Shown here: positions 17,210 through 25,260 of the stretch, piece after piece | Numbering within the stretch: the first letter of the stretch is position 1 | Layout of the letters: each line of letters begins with the position of its first letter | Source of the DNA: Luteibacter sp. dw_328 | GTDB lineage: Bacteria > Pseudomonadota > Gammaproteobacteria > Xanthomonadales > Rhodanobacteraceae | Assembly (NCBI RefSeq): GCF_018449605.1 | Contig: NZ_JAAVUW010000006.1 | Coordinates: 1-64,000, forward strand | Reading direction: 5' to 3' | Length of the DNA stretch: 64,000 nt | Translations under genes and position numbers: made by a program | Notes under the pieces: model-generated | What the model saw: the letters and a program-made list of their open reading frames with translations, nothing else | Databases searched by the model: none | What the model was told of the DNA's origin: nothing

Positions 17210-19006
17210 TCAGAATGCCATCTTCACGCCGAGATTCAGGCTGTTGTCTCGCTGCGTCTTGTCGGCGAAACGGCCGCTGTAGGCAGCCCAAGCGCTCCAG
17301 GTCTGGTTGAGGTCGGCGGTGACGCCGAGGTCCGCTGTGGCCCAGGTCTTATCGGGCGTGAAGCCCTGCAGCTCGAAGCTGCCGCTCATGCTCATGAGCC
17401 CGGCATCGATGTAACGGGCGTCGGCACGACCGTCGCGGTTATAAGCCACTTCTGCGAACGGGTGCAGCACGGTGTTACCGGACTGCCACGAACCCTGCAC
17501 GCGCCAGCCGGCGGTGGCGATGCGCGAGTTACGGGTCTGCTTGCCGAAGTTCATCGCGGTGCTGTCGCCGCCGTACTCGTTATAGCCGTCGACTTTCAGC
17601 TGTTCGAAGGTGAGGCTGACGAACGGGCCGGTCTTCAGCGTCTCGCTACCGAACCACCAGCCGCCCTGCAGGCCACCGCCGACGTGCGAACCGTCAGCCT
17701 TGCCCGTTTCCGTGCGACGCGCGGCACCCAGGTCGATGCGACGGTCGATGTCGGTGAAGCTCAGCTGGCCGAAGCTGAGGAAGGTACCGACGTAGCCGCC
17801 ACCGGCGTGGTAGAACGCGTAGCCCGAGCCGGCGAGATCGGTCATCTTGTAACCGCCACCGCCGGAGAAATCGGCATTGGTCGAGGCCACGCCCATGGCG
17901 ACGCCCACCGAGATGTTCTCATTGACCTTGGCGTCGGCACCGATGGTCAGGTTGACGTTGTCGCTGTCGGTCTTCGGTGAGGTGTCGCCGCTCTTGAACG
18001 TCTGCTGGCCATATTCGGCCGAGGCGAAGACGCGCGTACCAGCACCGAAGTTGTCGGCCATCATCTGGTTGCGCAGCACGCGGGTGTGCGCTTCGCTCGT
18101 GGCGAGGCCGGCTTCGCCCAGAAGCGAGATCTTCTGCGGTGCTTCGATGATCGAGAGGGCGTACTGGCCGAGCAGGGCGTGTGCGGCCGTCGTCGGATGG
18201 ATGCCGTCGGCGAACAGGTAGGTCGACGCAGCATTCGGATCGCGCAGCGTTGCCGGCGTACAGGTGATCGAGCTGGCTGTGGTGCAGGCCGGCACCGTGA
18301 CGTTGCTGAAGCCGTAGGTGCTCGGGCTGGCGATGACTTCGTTGAGCAGCGCGTAGGTGTCGATCGGCACGATGCCGCGCTGGGCCGAGGCCAGGCCGCC
18401 AGAGAGGATGCCGTTGTAGACCTGGGTAAGCTGGGTGATGCCTGCCGAAGCAGCGGCGCCCTGCGACATGGCGGCAGGCGTCTTGCCGACGTCCGGCAGG
18501 TTGAAGACGACGATGGTCTTCGCGCCGGCGGCCTGCAGCGCCTTGATCTGGCCGACTTCCTGCGACGCGGCGGTGGCGACGACAACCTGCGCGGTAGCCG
18601 GGTTGGCGGTCGCGGCGAGAAGGTCGTTGGCGCCGATCCACATGGTGTAGAGCGTGTTCGGGTCGGCCTTGCCGCCGGTCGAGGTCAGGTACTGCTGGAT
18701 CTGCGCGCCCGTACCCGGAACCGGGTTCGGGATGGTGGCGCGGGCGCCACCGAAAGCGTAATCGGTGCCGCCGGCCAGCGACGGGTTCAGCGAGAGATTG
18801 AAGTACTTCGCGATGTTCTCGACGGCGGTCGAGCCCGGATTGGTCGTGAAGCGGGAAATGACCGGTGAGCCGGACAGAATGGAGACGTTGCCGCTATCGC
18901 TCAGGCTGTCGCCGAACGAAACGACCTGGTTGAACCCGTCGGCGTGCGCCCCGGCACTGAACAGAAGGGCCGTACCAATGGCACCGGCAAGATAGCGAAT
19001 ACGCAT
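17210..19006 (-). CDS. GDSL-family autotransporter esterase/lipase
   Basis: The 598-residue protein starts at ATG 19006, which has GGAG about 8 nt upstream; a GTG nine bases earlier lies inside that site. A signal peptide ends near GAHA. The SGNH hydrolase passenger follows: FGDSLSDSGN with nucleophile Ser34, WIGAND (Asn127), and DGIH with Asp267 and His270. The last 270 or so residues form an autotransporter beta-domain ending in LNLGVKMAF. EstA-type proteins of this layout hydrolyse ester lipids at the cell surface. It is monocistronic. A hairpin at 17170-17200 follows its stop but has no T-run. Confidence 0.92.
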   Translation of the reverse strand: MRIRYLAGAIGTALLFSAGAHADGFNQVVSFGDSLSDSGNVSILSGSPVISRFTTNPGSTAVENIAKYFNLSLNPSLAGGTDYAFGGARATIPNPVPGTGAQIQQYLTSTGGKADPNTLYTMWIGANDLLAATANPATAQVVVATAASQEVGQIKALQAAGAKTIVVFNLPDVGKTPAAMSQGAAASAGITQLTQVYNGILSGGLASAQRGIVPIDTYALLNEVIASPSTYGFSNVTVPACTTASSITCTPATLRDPNAASTYLFADGIHPTTAAHALLGQYALSIIEAPQKISLLGEAGLATSEAHTRVLRNQMMADNFGAGTRVFASAEYGQQTFKSGDTSPKTDSDNVNLTIGADAKVNENISVGVAMGVASTNADFSGGGGYKMTDLAGSGYAFYHAGGGYVGTFLSFGQLSFTDIDRRIDLGAARRTETGKADGSHVGGGLQGGWWFGSETLKTGPFVSLTFEQLKVDGYNEYGGDSTAMNFGKQTRNSRIATAGWRVQGSWQSGNTVLHPFAEVAYNRDGRADARYIDAGLMSMSGSFELQGFTPDKTWATADLGVTADLNQTWSAWAAYSGRFADKTQRDNSLNLGVKMAF

Positions 19007-19117
19007 GTAGATCACTCCGTGTGTGGGGCGTTAGAGAAACGTTACGGTAATGGAAGCCATACGCCGGCGCATGCTGCGCCGCCGCACCAGCAGCCACGCA
19101 GGTCGTGGCTGTGAAAT

Positions 19118-19198
19118 GTAGGAGCCGATTCATCGGCGATCCCGCGGCAGCGGGCCAGCTTGTGGCGAGCACCCTTTCGCCGATGAATCGGCTCCTAC
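19118..19198. repeat. Intergenic palindromic repeat, full copy
   Basis: GTAGGAGCCGATTCATCGGCGA on the left is matched by TCGCCGATGAATCGGCTCCTAC on the right as a near-perfect inverted repeat, with CCGCGGCAGCGGG in the centre. It lies between the esterase gene promoter side and the tex 3' end. Confidence 0.9.
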
Positions 19199-19255
19199 CT
19201 GAGCGGGAGAAGCCGTGGGCGTTAAGAAATTTCTCGGAAGTTGCCGAATAAGTGC

Positions 19256-19288
19256 GCTTCCACCGGGCGCTCCCCGCCCGGTGGAAGC
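19256..19288 (-). terminator. Strong stem-loop after tex, likely terminator
   Basis: A 14-bp perfect stem (19256-19269 with 19275-19288) and a 5-nt loop sit just after the tex stop. The 3' flank read on the minus strand is only weakly T-rich (CACTTATT), so termination efficiency is uncertain. Confidence 0.55.
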
Positions 19289-19294
19289 GTCGCC

Positions 19295-21652
19295 TTATTT
19301 CTTCTGGGCGCGCGAGAACGCGTCGGCAAAGGCGCTGTTCGCCGGTGCGGCGGCGGGCTTGGGCGGCTGCGGCGGACGGCTGCCGCCGCCCTGACCACCG
19401 CGACGATTTCCGCCACCACCACCACCACCACCACCGGCCGCGCCATCGTTCGGCTGTGCCGGGCGGCCACCGCGGGCTTCACCGGGCACGTCGTCAAGGC
19501 GCATGGTGAGGGCGATACGCTTGCGGGGCAGGTCCACTTCCATGACCTTGACCTTGACCACGTCGCCGGCCTTCACCGCATCACGGGGATCCTTGACGAA
19601 GGTGTGCGACAGCGCGGACACGTGAACCAGGCCGTCCTGGTGGACGCCGATATCGACGAAGGCACCGAACGCGGCAACGTTGGTCACGCGGCCTTCGAGC
19701 ACCATGCCGACTTTCAGGTCCTTCAGGTCCTCGACGCCTTCGGCGAAGCTGGGCGCGACGAACTCCGGGCGCGGATCGCGACCGGGCTTTTCGAGTTCCT
19801 TGAGGATGTCGCGCACGGTCGGCACGCCGAAGGTCGTGTCGGTGAAGTCTTCGGGCTTGAGGCCGCGAAGGAAGGACGTATCGCCGATCACCTGCTTCAC
19901 TTCGCGACCGCACTGCTTGAGGATGCGCTCGACCACCGGGTACGCCTCCGGATGCACGGAGCTGGCATCCAGCGGATTGCTGCCGTCGGAAATGCGCAGG
20001 AATCCCGCGCACTGTTCGAAGGCCTTGTCACCGAGGCGAGGCACCTTGAGCAGGTCCTTGCGGCTGGGGAACGGACCGTTGGCATCGCGGTGCTTGACGA
20101 CGTTTTCCGCGACGCTGCTGGACAGGCCGGCCACGCGTGTGAGCAAGGGTGCCGATGCCGTGTTGACGTCGACGCCGACCGCGTTCACGCAGTCTTCGAC
20201 GCGGGCGTCCAGGGCACGCGCGAGCTTCACCTGGTTCACGTCGTGCTGGTACTGGCCGACACCGATGGCCTTGGGTTCGATCTTCACCAGCTCGGCCAGC
20301 GGATCCTGCAGGCGGCGCGCGATGGAAACGGCGCCGCGGATCGACACGTCGACGTCCGGGAACTCCTTGGAGGCCAACTCGGATGCGGAGTAAACCGACG
20401 CGCCTGCTTCGCTGACGACGACCTTGGACAGGTTGAGGTCGGCGTGCTTCTTGATGACTTCCGCCGCGAGTTTGTCGGTCTCGCGCGAGGCGGTGCCGTT
20501 GCCGATGGCGATGAGGTTCACGCCGTGCTGCTTGCTCAGCTGCGCGATGCGCGCCACAGATTGATCCCACTGGTTGCGCGGTTCGTGCGGGTAGATCGTA
20601 TCGAACGCGACCAGCTTGCCGGTGGCATCCACGATGGCCAGCTTGCAGCCGGTGCGGATGCCCGGGTCGAGGCCCATCACGGTTTTCGCGCCAGCGGGTG
20701 CGGCGAGCAGGAGATCCTTCAGGTTGTCGCCAAACACGCGGATGGCTTCGTCCTCGGCGCCTTCGCGCACGCGGCCGAACAAATCGAGCGTGAGGTGGAG
20801 ATGCAGCTTCACGCGCCAGGTCAGCCGCACGGTTTCGCGCAACCAGGCATCGGCAGCGCGGTTTCGGTTGACGATACCGGCACGCGCGGCGACACGGCCT
20901 TCGCCCTCGGCATGGCCCTGGTCGGCGTCGGTGCCGGGGTTGAGGTCGATCTCGAGCACACCTTCGTTGCGTGCGCGCATCAGCGCGAGCAGGCGGTGCG
21001 ACGGGATCTTCGACACGGCTTCGCTATGGTCGAAGTAGTCGCGGAACTTGGCGCCTTCATTCTCCTTGCCGGCAACGACGACGGCGCGGATCTGGCCCTT
21101 TTCCCACAGCCAGTCACGAAGTTCGCCGACGAGCGCGGCATCTTCCGCGATGGACTCCATGAGGATGGCGCGCGCGCCGTCCAGGGCGGCCTTGGTGTCG
21201 GCAACGCCCTTATCGGCGTCGACGAAGCCCGCAGCGAACGTTTCCGGGTCTTGCGTGGGGTCTTCGCGCAGGCCGAGCGCGAGCGGCTCCAGGCCGGCTT
21301 CGCGGGCGATCTGGGCCTTGGTGCGGCGCTTGGGCTTGAACGGGAGGTAGAGATCCTCCAGACGCGCCTTGGTGTCGGCGCTGAGCAGATCCGCCTTGAG
21401 GGCGTCGGTCATCTTGCCCTGTTCGACGATGCTGTCGAGGATGGCAGCGCGGCGGTCTTCGAGCTCGCGCAGGTAGCGCAGTCGCTCTTCGAGCAGACGC
21501 AGCTGAATGTCATCCAGACCGCCGGTCACTTCCTTGCGGTAGCGGGCGATGAACGGCACGGTGGCGCCGCCGTCGAGAAGTTCCACCGCTGCGCGCACCT
21601 GTTCGGGCTTCGCGGCGATGTCCTGGGCAATTCGTTGTTCGATGCTCTGCAT
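19295..21652 (-). CDS. tex: Tex, S1-domain RNA-binding transcription accessory protein
   Basis: The start at ATG 21652 ([19 protein letters not shown]) gives 785 residues, the usual Tex length. The order is an N-terminal helical domain, a YqgF/RuvC-like fold ([17 protein letters not shown]), helix-hairpin-helix repeats ([20 protein letters not shown]), and a C-terminal S1 domain ([31 protein letters not shown]). Tex binds nucleic acids and interacts with the transcription machinery. The tail after S1 is unusual: a run of nine glycines and an RGG-like stretch, partly encoded by a (CCA)7 tract on the plus strand (19413-19433). It is a single gene. Confidence 0.96.
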   Translation of the reverse strand: MQSIEQRIAQDIAAKPEQVRAAVELLDGGATVPFIARYRKEVTGGLDDIQLRLLEERLRYLRELEDRRAAILDSIVEQGKMTDALKADLLSADTKARLEDLYLPFKPKRRTKAQIAREAGLEPLALGLREDPTQDPETFAAGFVDADKGVADTKAALDGARAILMESIAEDAALVGELRDWLWEKGQIRAVVVAGKENEGAKFRDYFDHSEAVSKIPSHRLLALMRARNEGVLEIDLNPGTDADQGHAEGEGRVAARAGIVNRNRAADAWLRETVRLTWRVKLHLHLTLDLFGRVREGAEDEAIRVFGDNLKDLLLAAPAGAKTVMGLDPGIRTGCKLAIVDATGKLVAFDTIYPHEPRNQWDQSVARIAQLSKQHGVNLIAIGNGTASRETDKLAAEVIKKHADLNLSKVVVSEAGASVYSASELASKEFPDVDVSIRGAVSIARRLQDPLAELVKIEPKAIGVGQYQHDVNQVKLARALDARVEDCVNAVGVDVNTASAPLLTRVAGLSSSVAENVVKHRDANGPFPSRKDLLKVPRLGDKAFEQCAGFLRISDGSNPLDASSVHPEAYPVVERILKQCGREVKQVIGDTSFLRGLKPEDFTDTTFGVPTVRDILKELEKPGRDPRPEFVAPSFAEGVEDLKDLKVGMVLEGRVTNVAAFGAFVDIGVHQDGLVHVSALSHTFVKDPRDAVKAGDVVKVKVMEVDLPRKRIALTMRLDDVPGEARGGRPAQPNDGAAGGGGGGGGGNRRGGQGGGSRPPQPPKPAAAPANSAFADAFSRAQKK
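19413..19433. repeat. (CCA)7 trinucleotide repeat inside tex
   Basis: Seven CCA units in a row on the plus strand encode part of the glycine run in the Tex tail. Gain or loss of units would keep the frame and only change the length of the glycine linker. Confidence 0.8.
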
Positions 21653-21756
21653 GTGGTTCCTGTGCGTTGCTCGGCCGGCCGAAACGTCGGTTCGAGCCGT
21701 AGATGATAGCAAGCACAGGCGAGGCCCCGGCCGGGAGGCCGGGGCGGGCAGGGCGA

Positions 21757-22527
21757 TCAGGCGTCGAAGCGGCCGCTATCGCCATGGCGTGGCGCGGCGA
21801 CCGGCGCCGTGGCCTGGTCCGTACGACCCGTCAATACGTAGGTCTTGGCCAGGAGGTCATGCACGCCCTGCTTGCGCTGGGTGAAGGCGGCGACCACGTA
21901 GCAGATCAGCGGAAGCGGCACCGGAAAGCGCAGCACGTTGGTCAGGCGTACGGCATTGCGGCCGGCACTGCGGGCGAGCGAGATGCGCTTGCCCTCGGTG
22001 TCGGTGACGCGGATGCCGACGGCCATCTTCCCCGGGGTGGCCTGCCACTTCGAAGCCTCGAAGAGGGTGTAGTACACGAAGCCGACGACCATCAGCACGT
22101 AGGTGATCGGCAGCATGGCCTCGCCATAGGCCTGCAGCGCCGCGACCTGGTCGGTCTTCATCTGCTCCATGAAGCTGGTCGCGATGGCGCTGAGCCCCAT
22201 GCCCAGCGCGATGAAGGTGAACGGCACGATGAGGATGAGGTAGTCGATCACCCAAGCGCCGAAGCGCAGCCAGAAGCCGGCGTATTCGGGCGTGGCCACG
22301 TCGGTGACGCCCAGGAAGGGCGGCGGAGACGGCGGCATGGGTGGGACGCCCTCGGCGGCGGCGGGGCGCTCGTCCGGGAACAGCTCCCCCAGCGGACGCC
22401 AGTCGACCATGCCGTCGTACCAGCCGAGTTCGTCGGCGCGGCAGGTGCCTTCACGCAGCCACTGACGGATTTCGTCGTCCGTGTAGGGACCAAAGCGCTC
22501 ACCGTTACGTCCGATCCAGACTTGCAT
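21757..22527 (-). CDS. GYF_2-RDD family membrane protein
   Basis: This 256-residue protein begins with a GYF_2-like module (residues 1-55: [21 protein letters not shown] ... [12 protein letters not shown]). A proline-rich linker follows (about 56-75). Then comes an RDD domain with several membrane segments containing [18 protein letters not shown] and the W-x-A-T-P-G-K-M motif ([14 protein letters not shown]). RDD proteins are inner-membrane proteins proposed to handle ions or osmolytes; the function is not settled. It lies 85 nt downstream of mnmG on the same strand and could be read through from it. Confidence 0.88.
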   Translation of the reverse strand: MQVWIGRNGERFGPYTDDEIRQWLREGTCRADELGWYDGMVDWRPLGELFPDERPAAAEGVPPMPPSPPPFLGVTDVATPEYAGFWLRFGAWVIDYLILIVPFTFIALGMGLSAIATSFMEQMKTDQVAALQAYGEAMLPITYVLMVVGFVYYTLFEASKWQATPGKMAVGIRVTDTEGKRISLARSAGRNAVRLTNVLRFPVPLPLICYVVAAFTQRKQGVHDLLAKTYVLTGRTDQATAPVAAPRHGDSGRFDA

Positions 22528-22612
22528 GGCCTACCTTTTCACTGATGCACTGACTATCGCCGATGATGCCAGATGGACCAGCGCACCGCCGCCTGCTGGT
22601 TGGCACATGCGC

Positions 22613-24487
22613 CTACGCGGCGCGGCGCTTCAGGTGCACCAGCAACAGCGAGATCGCTGCCGGGGTCACGCCGCTGATACGCGATGCCTGGCCGATAGTG
22701 ACGGGAAGTGTCCGCTTCAGCTTGAGCAATACCTCAGCGGAGAGTCCTCGCACGCGGTCGTAGTCGAAACCTTCGGGAATCGCCGTGGCCTCATGTCGGC
22801 GCTGACGCTCGATCTCGTCGCGCTGGCGCTCCAGATAGCCGGAGTACTTCGCCTGCACCTCCACCTGCGTGGCGACTTCGGCGTCGTCCACCGGGGGTCC
22901 CAGTTCGGGCACGCTGGTGAGGGTGGCGTAGTTGAGTTCGGGCCGACGAAGCAGGTCCAGGGCGTGCGTTTCGCGGCTGACCGCGATACCGAGCGAGCGC
23001 TCGATAGCGGCGCCCAGCGCATTGGTCGGCGCCGCCCAGATGCCGCGCAGGCGCGCGGTTTCGCGCTCGGCCGCGTCGCGCTTGGCCTCGAAACGACGGA
23101 AGCGTTCCTCCGGGACAACGCCGCGCGCGTAACCGTGTGGCGTCAGTCGGAGGTCGGCGTTGTCTTCGCGCAGGTGCAGGCGATACTCGGCGCGCGAGGT
23201 GAACATGCGATACGGCTCAATCGTGCCGTTCGTCGTGAGGTCGTCGATGAGGACGCCGATATAGGCCTCGTCGCGGCGCGGGTACCACGGCGTCTCGCCG
23301 CGCACGGCAAGCGCGGCATTCATGCCGGCGATGAGCCCCTGCGCGCCGGCCTCTTCGTAACCGGTCGTGCCGTTGATCTGCCCGGCGAAATACAGCCCGG
23401 GAATGCCCTTGGTTTCCAGCCACGGATGCAGGCCTCGCGGATCGAAGTAGTCATATTCGATGGCGTAGCCCGGGCGCGTGATGTGCGCGCGCTCGAAACC
23501 GGGGATGGACCGCACCAGCGCGTACTGGATGTCGAAGGGCAGGGAGGTGGAAATGCCGTTGGGGTAGATCTCAAAGGTGTCGAGGCCTTCCGGTTCGACG
23601 AAGATCTGGTGCGAGGTCTTGTCGGCGAAGCGGACCACCTTATCTTCGATCGACGGGCAATAACGTGGGCCGACCCCTTCGATCTGTCCGCTATACAGCG
23701 GTGACCGATCGAGCGAGCCGCGGATCAGGTCGTGGGTGGCTTCGGTGGTGTGGGTGATCCAGCAACTCACCTGCCGCGGGTGTTCCGCTGCCGAGCCCAT
23801 GTACGAGAAGTGCGGCATCGGGTCGTCGCCCGGTTGCTCCTCGAGTACCGAGAAGTCGATGCTGCGGCTGTCGATGCGCGGCGGGGTACCCGTCTTGAGG
23901 CGGTCGGCGGCGACCGGCAACTCGCGCAGCTTCGCGGCGAGCGTCGACGCCGGCGGATCGCCCGCCCGGCCACCGGCGTATTGCGCCGAACCGATGTGGA
24001 TCTTGCCGGCAAGGAAGGTGCCTGCGGTCAGCACGACGGCGGGGGCGTGGAAGTCGAGGCCCATCTGGGTACGCACGCCGGCGACGCGACCGTCGATGAG
24101 GATGAGGTCTTCGACGGCTTGCTGGAACAGCACGAGATTGGGCTGCGTTTCCACCATGAGCCGTATCGCCGCCTTGTAGAGCGAGCGGTCGGCCTGGCAG
24201 CGTGTCGCGCGGACGGCCGGGCCCTTGGACGCATTGAGCGTGCGCCACTGGATGCCGGCGCGATCCGCCGCACGGCCCATGGCGCCACCGAGGGCGTCGA
24301 TCTCCTTGACCAGGTGCCCCTTGCCAATGCCGCCGATGGCCGGGTTGCAGCTCATCTGGCCGATCGTTTCGATGTTGTGGCTGAGCAGCAGGGTGCGGGC
24401 GCCGGCGCGCGCGGACGCGAGCGCGGCTTCGGTGCCGGCGTGTCCGCCACCGACCACGATCACGTCGTAGGTTTCTGTATGCAGCAT
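22613..24487 (-). CDS. mnmG: tRNA uridine-5-carboxymethylaminomethyl(34) synthesis enzyme MnmG
   Basis: The 624-residue FAD protein starts [22 protein letters not shown] (dinucleotide-binding GGGHAG at 13-18). It carries the PS01280/1281-type blocks [17 protein letters not shown] and [16 protein letters not shown]. With MnmE it installs the cmnm5 or nm5 group at wobble U34 of several tRNAs, using FAD and methylene-THF. The length is normal for the family. TrhO, another U34-modifying enzyme, is encoded 8.5 kb away in the biotin cluster. Confidence 0.97.
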   Translation of the reverse strand: MLHTETYDVIVVGGGHAGTEAALASARAGARTLLLSHNIETIGQMSCNPAIGGIGKGHLVKEIDALGGAMGRAADRAGIQWRTLNASKGPAVRATRCQADRSLYKAAIRLMVETQPNLVLFQQAVEDLILIDGRVAGVRTQMGLDFHAPAVVLTAGTFLAGKIHIGSAQYAGGRAGDPPASTLAAKLRELPVAADRLKTGTPPRIDSRSIDFSVLEEQPGDDPMPHFSYMGSAAEHPRQVSCWITHTTEATHDLIRGSLDRSPLYSGQIEGVGPRYCPSIEDKVVRFADKTSHQIFVEPEGLDTFEIYPNGISTSLPFDIQYALVRSIPGFERAHITRPGYAIEYDYFDPRGLHPWLETKGIPGLYFAGQINGTTGYEEAGAQGLIAGMNAALAVRGETPWYPRRDEAYIGVLIDDLTTNGTIEPYRMFTSRAEYRLHLREDNADLRLTPHGYARGVVPEERFRRFEAKRDAAERETARLRGIWAAPTNALGAAIERSLGIAVSRETHALDLLRRPELNYATLTSVPELGPPVDDAEVATQVEVQAKYSGYLERQRDEIERQRRHEATAIPEGFDYDRVRGLSAEVLLKLKRTLPVTIGQASRISGVTPAAISLLLVHLKRRAA

Positions 24488-24580
24488 GGTCAGGGTTTCG
24501 GGCGTAGGGCCAAGGCCGCCATTTTACGCCTGCCGGACGAACCGCGCTGCGTTGCAACGCGGTTCGCCTTCGGCAGGTTC

Positions 24581-24596
24581 TGGCATGGCTTGTGCT
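24581..24596 (+). promoter_or_regulatory. Sigma-54-like promoter for the candidate small RNA
   Basis: TGGCATGGCTTGTGCT matches the -24/-12 consensus TGGCACG-N4-TTGCW at 10 of 12 defined positions. GG (24582-24583) and GC (24594-24595) have the required 10-nt spacing. Transcription would start near 24607. No good sigma-70 pair was found just upstream of the RNA. Enhancer sites were not identified. Confidence 0.45.
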
Positions 24597-24606
24597 TGCT
24601 ATTCCG

Positions 24607-24847
24607 TGCACTTCACCCGGGCAGACGCTGCGCGATCACACGCGCGCCGAGACCGAACGACAGGGGTTTGGTCGTGTGCCGGGAGAAGGAAGCGGGATGT
24701 GGGCAAGGATGCCCCATTCGGTTTATCGAATGAGATCTGGCGCCCGGCGGTCTCAGGAACAGGGGGAATCCAGGATGACCGTGCTGCCGGGCGCCAGAAA
24801 CCGAGTGACTGGCACGAAGAGCCGAGGCCAACGCCTCGGCTTTTTTT
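24607..24847 (+). ncRNA. Candidate GGA-rich small RNA, possible CsrA/RsmA sponge
   Basis: This intergenic stretch has no credible ORF but ends in a textbook terminator. Seven GGA motifs fall between 24682 and 24775 (at 24682, 24688, 24695, 24707, 24756, 24765, 24773). One is displayed as an AAGGAT hexaloop on a GGGC/GCCC stem (24701-24714), and CAAGGATG closely matches the CsrA consensus ARGGAUG. Another CAGGATG is at 24772-24778. A 13-bp perfect stem (24736-24748 with 24786-24798) encloses three of the motifs. An ATTCG/CGAAT hairpin lies at 24716-24731. The 5' end rests on the sigma-54-like promoter and is provisional. It does not resemble RNase P RNA, 4.5S RNA, tmRNA or 6S RNA. Confidence 0.6.
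24821..24847 (+). terminator. Intrinsic terminator of the candidate small RNA
   Basis: GCCGAGGC (24821-24828) pairs perfectly with GCCTCGGC (24833-24840) across CAAC, followed by T7 (24841-24847). No protein gene on the plus strand ends nearby: the previous one reads the other way, and the next starts at 25060. The terminator therefore needs a non-coding transcript. The remainder, 24848-25059, shows no further feature. Confidence 0.93.
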
Positions 24848-25059
24848 CGTTGAATTGAACACTACACCGAACGAATGAACTGTGTGTGACTTTTTCGTCA
24901 ACGAAGTGCTCGATTTCGGCAATTGGTGACGCAGTACGTCAGTTTCTCCTGCGGAGCGAGACCCTGTGTGATCCAGCGCACATTTTATCGCGCGGTGAAA
25001 CGTGTGGCACGGCCGATGCATTGCAGCATCGTGACCACCGAGGGAAGGGGCTGAACGCC

Positions 25060-25248
25060 ATGAACGCTGTCATGTCCACTAACGAACCCATGATTCGCCA
25101 CCACGATCTGCTCATCGAAATGGGCAGCCTGGAAATGGCGATGGAGAAGCTCAACGAACGCAACGCCGCGGAACAGGGTCGCCTTCGTCCGCGCATCGAG
25201 CAGCGCCTCGCGCGCATTCGCGAAGCACTGGCCGGAATGAACGACTGA
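25060..25248 (+). CDS. Small acidic/basic helical protein of unknown function
   Basis: ATG 25060 is preceded by AGGGAAGGGG (25041-25050) and encodes 62 residues. After a short N-terminus the whole chain looks helical and amphipathic (HHDLLIEMGSLEMAMEKLNE, RLARIREALAG), compatible with a small coiled coil. There is no signal peptide or membrane segment. The family is not recognised. It stands alone between the candidate small RNA and the convergent pepN, whose stop is only 12 nt beyond its own. Confidence 0.65.
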   Translation: MNAVMSTNEPMIRHHDLLIEMGSLEMAMEKLNERNAAEQGRLRPRIEQRLARIREALAGMND

Positions 25249-25260
25249 CCGACCCTGGGC

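Noticed and set aside
24607-24847. RNase P RNA, 4.5S RNA, tmRNA or 6S RNA
   Set aside because: The GAGGAAAGUCC block of RNase P, the GGUCAGGUCCGGAAGGAAGC block of 4.5S, a tRNA-like end for tmRNA and the long bubbled rod of 6S are all absent.
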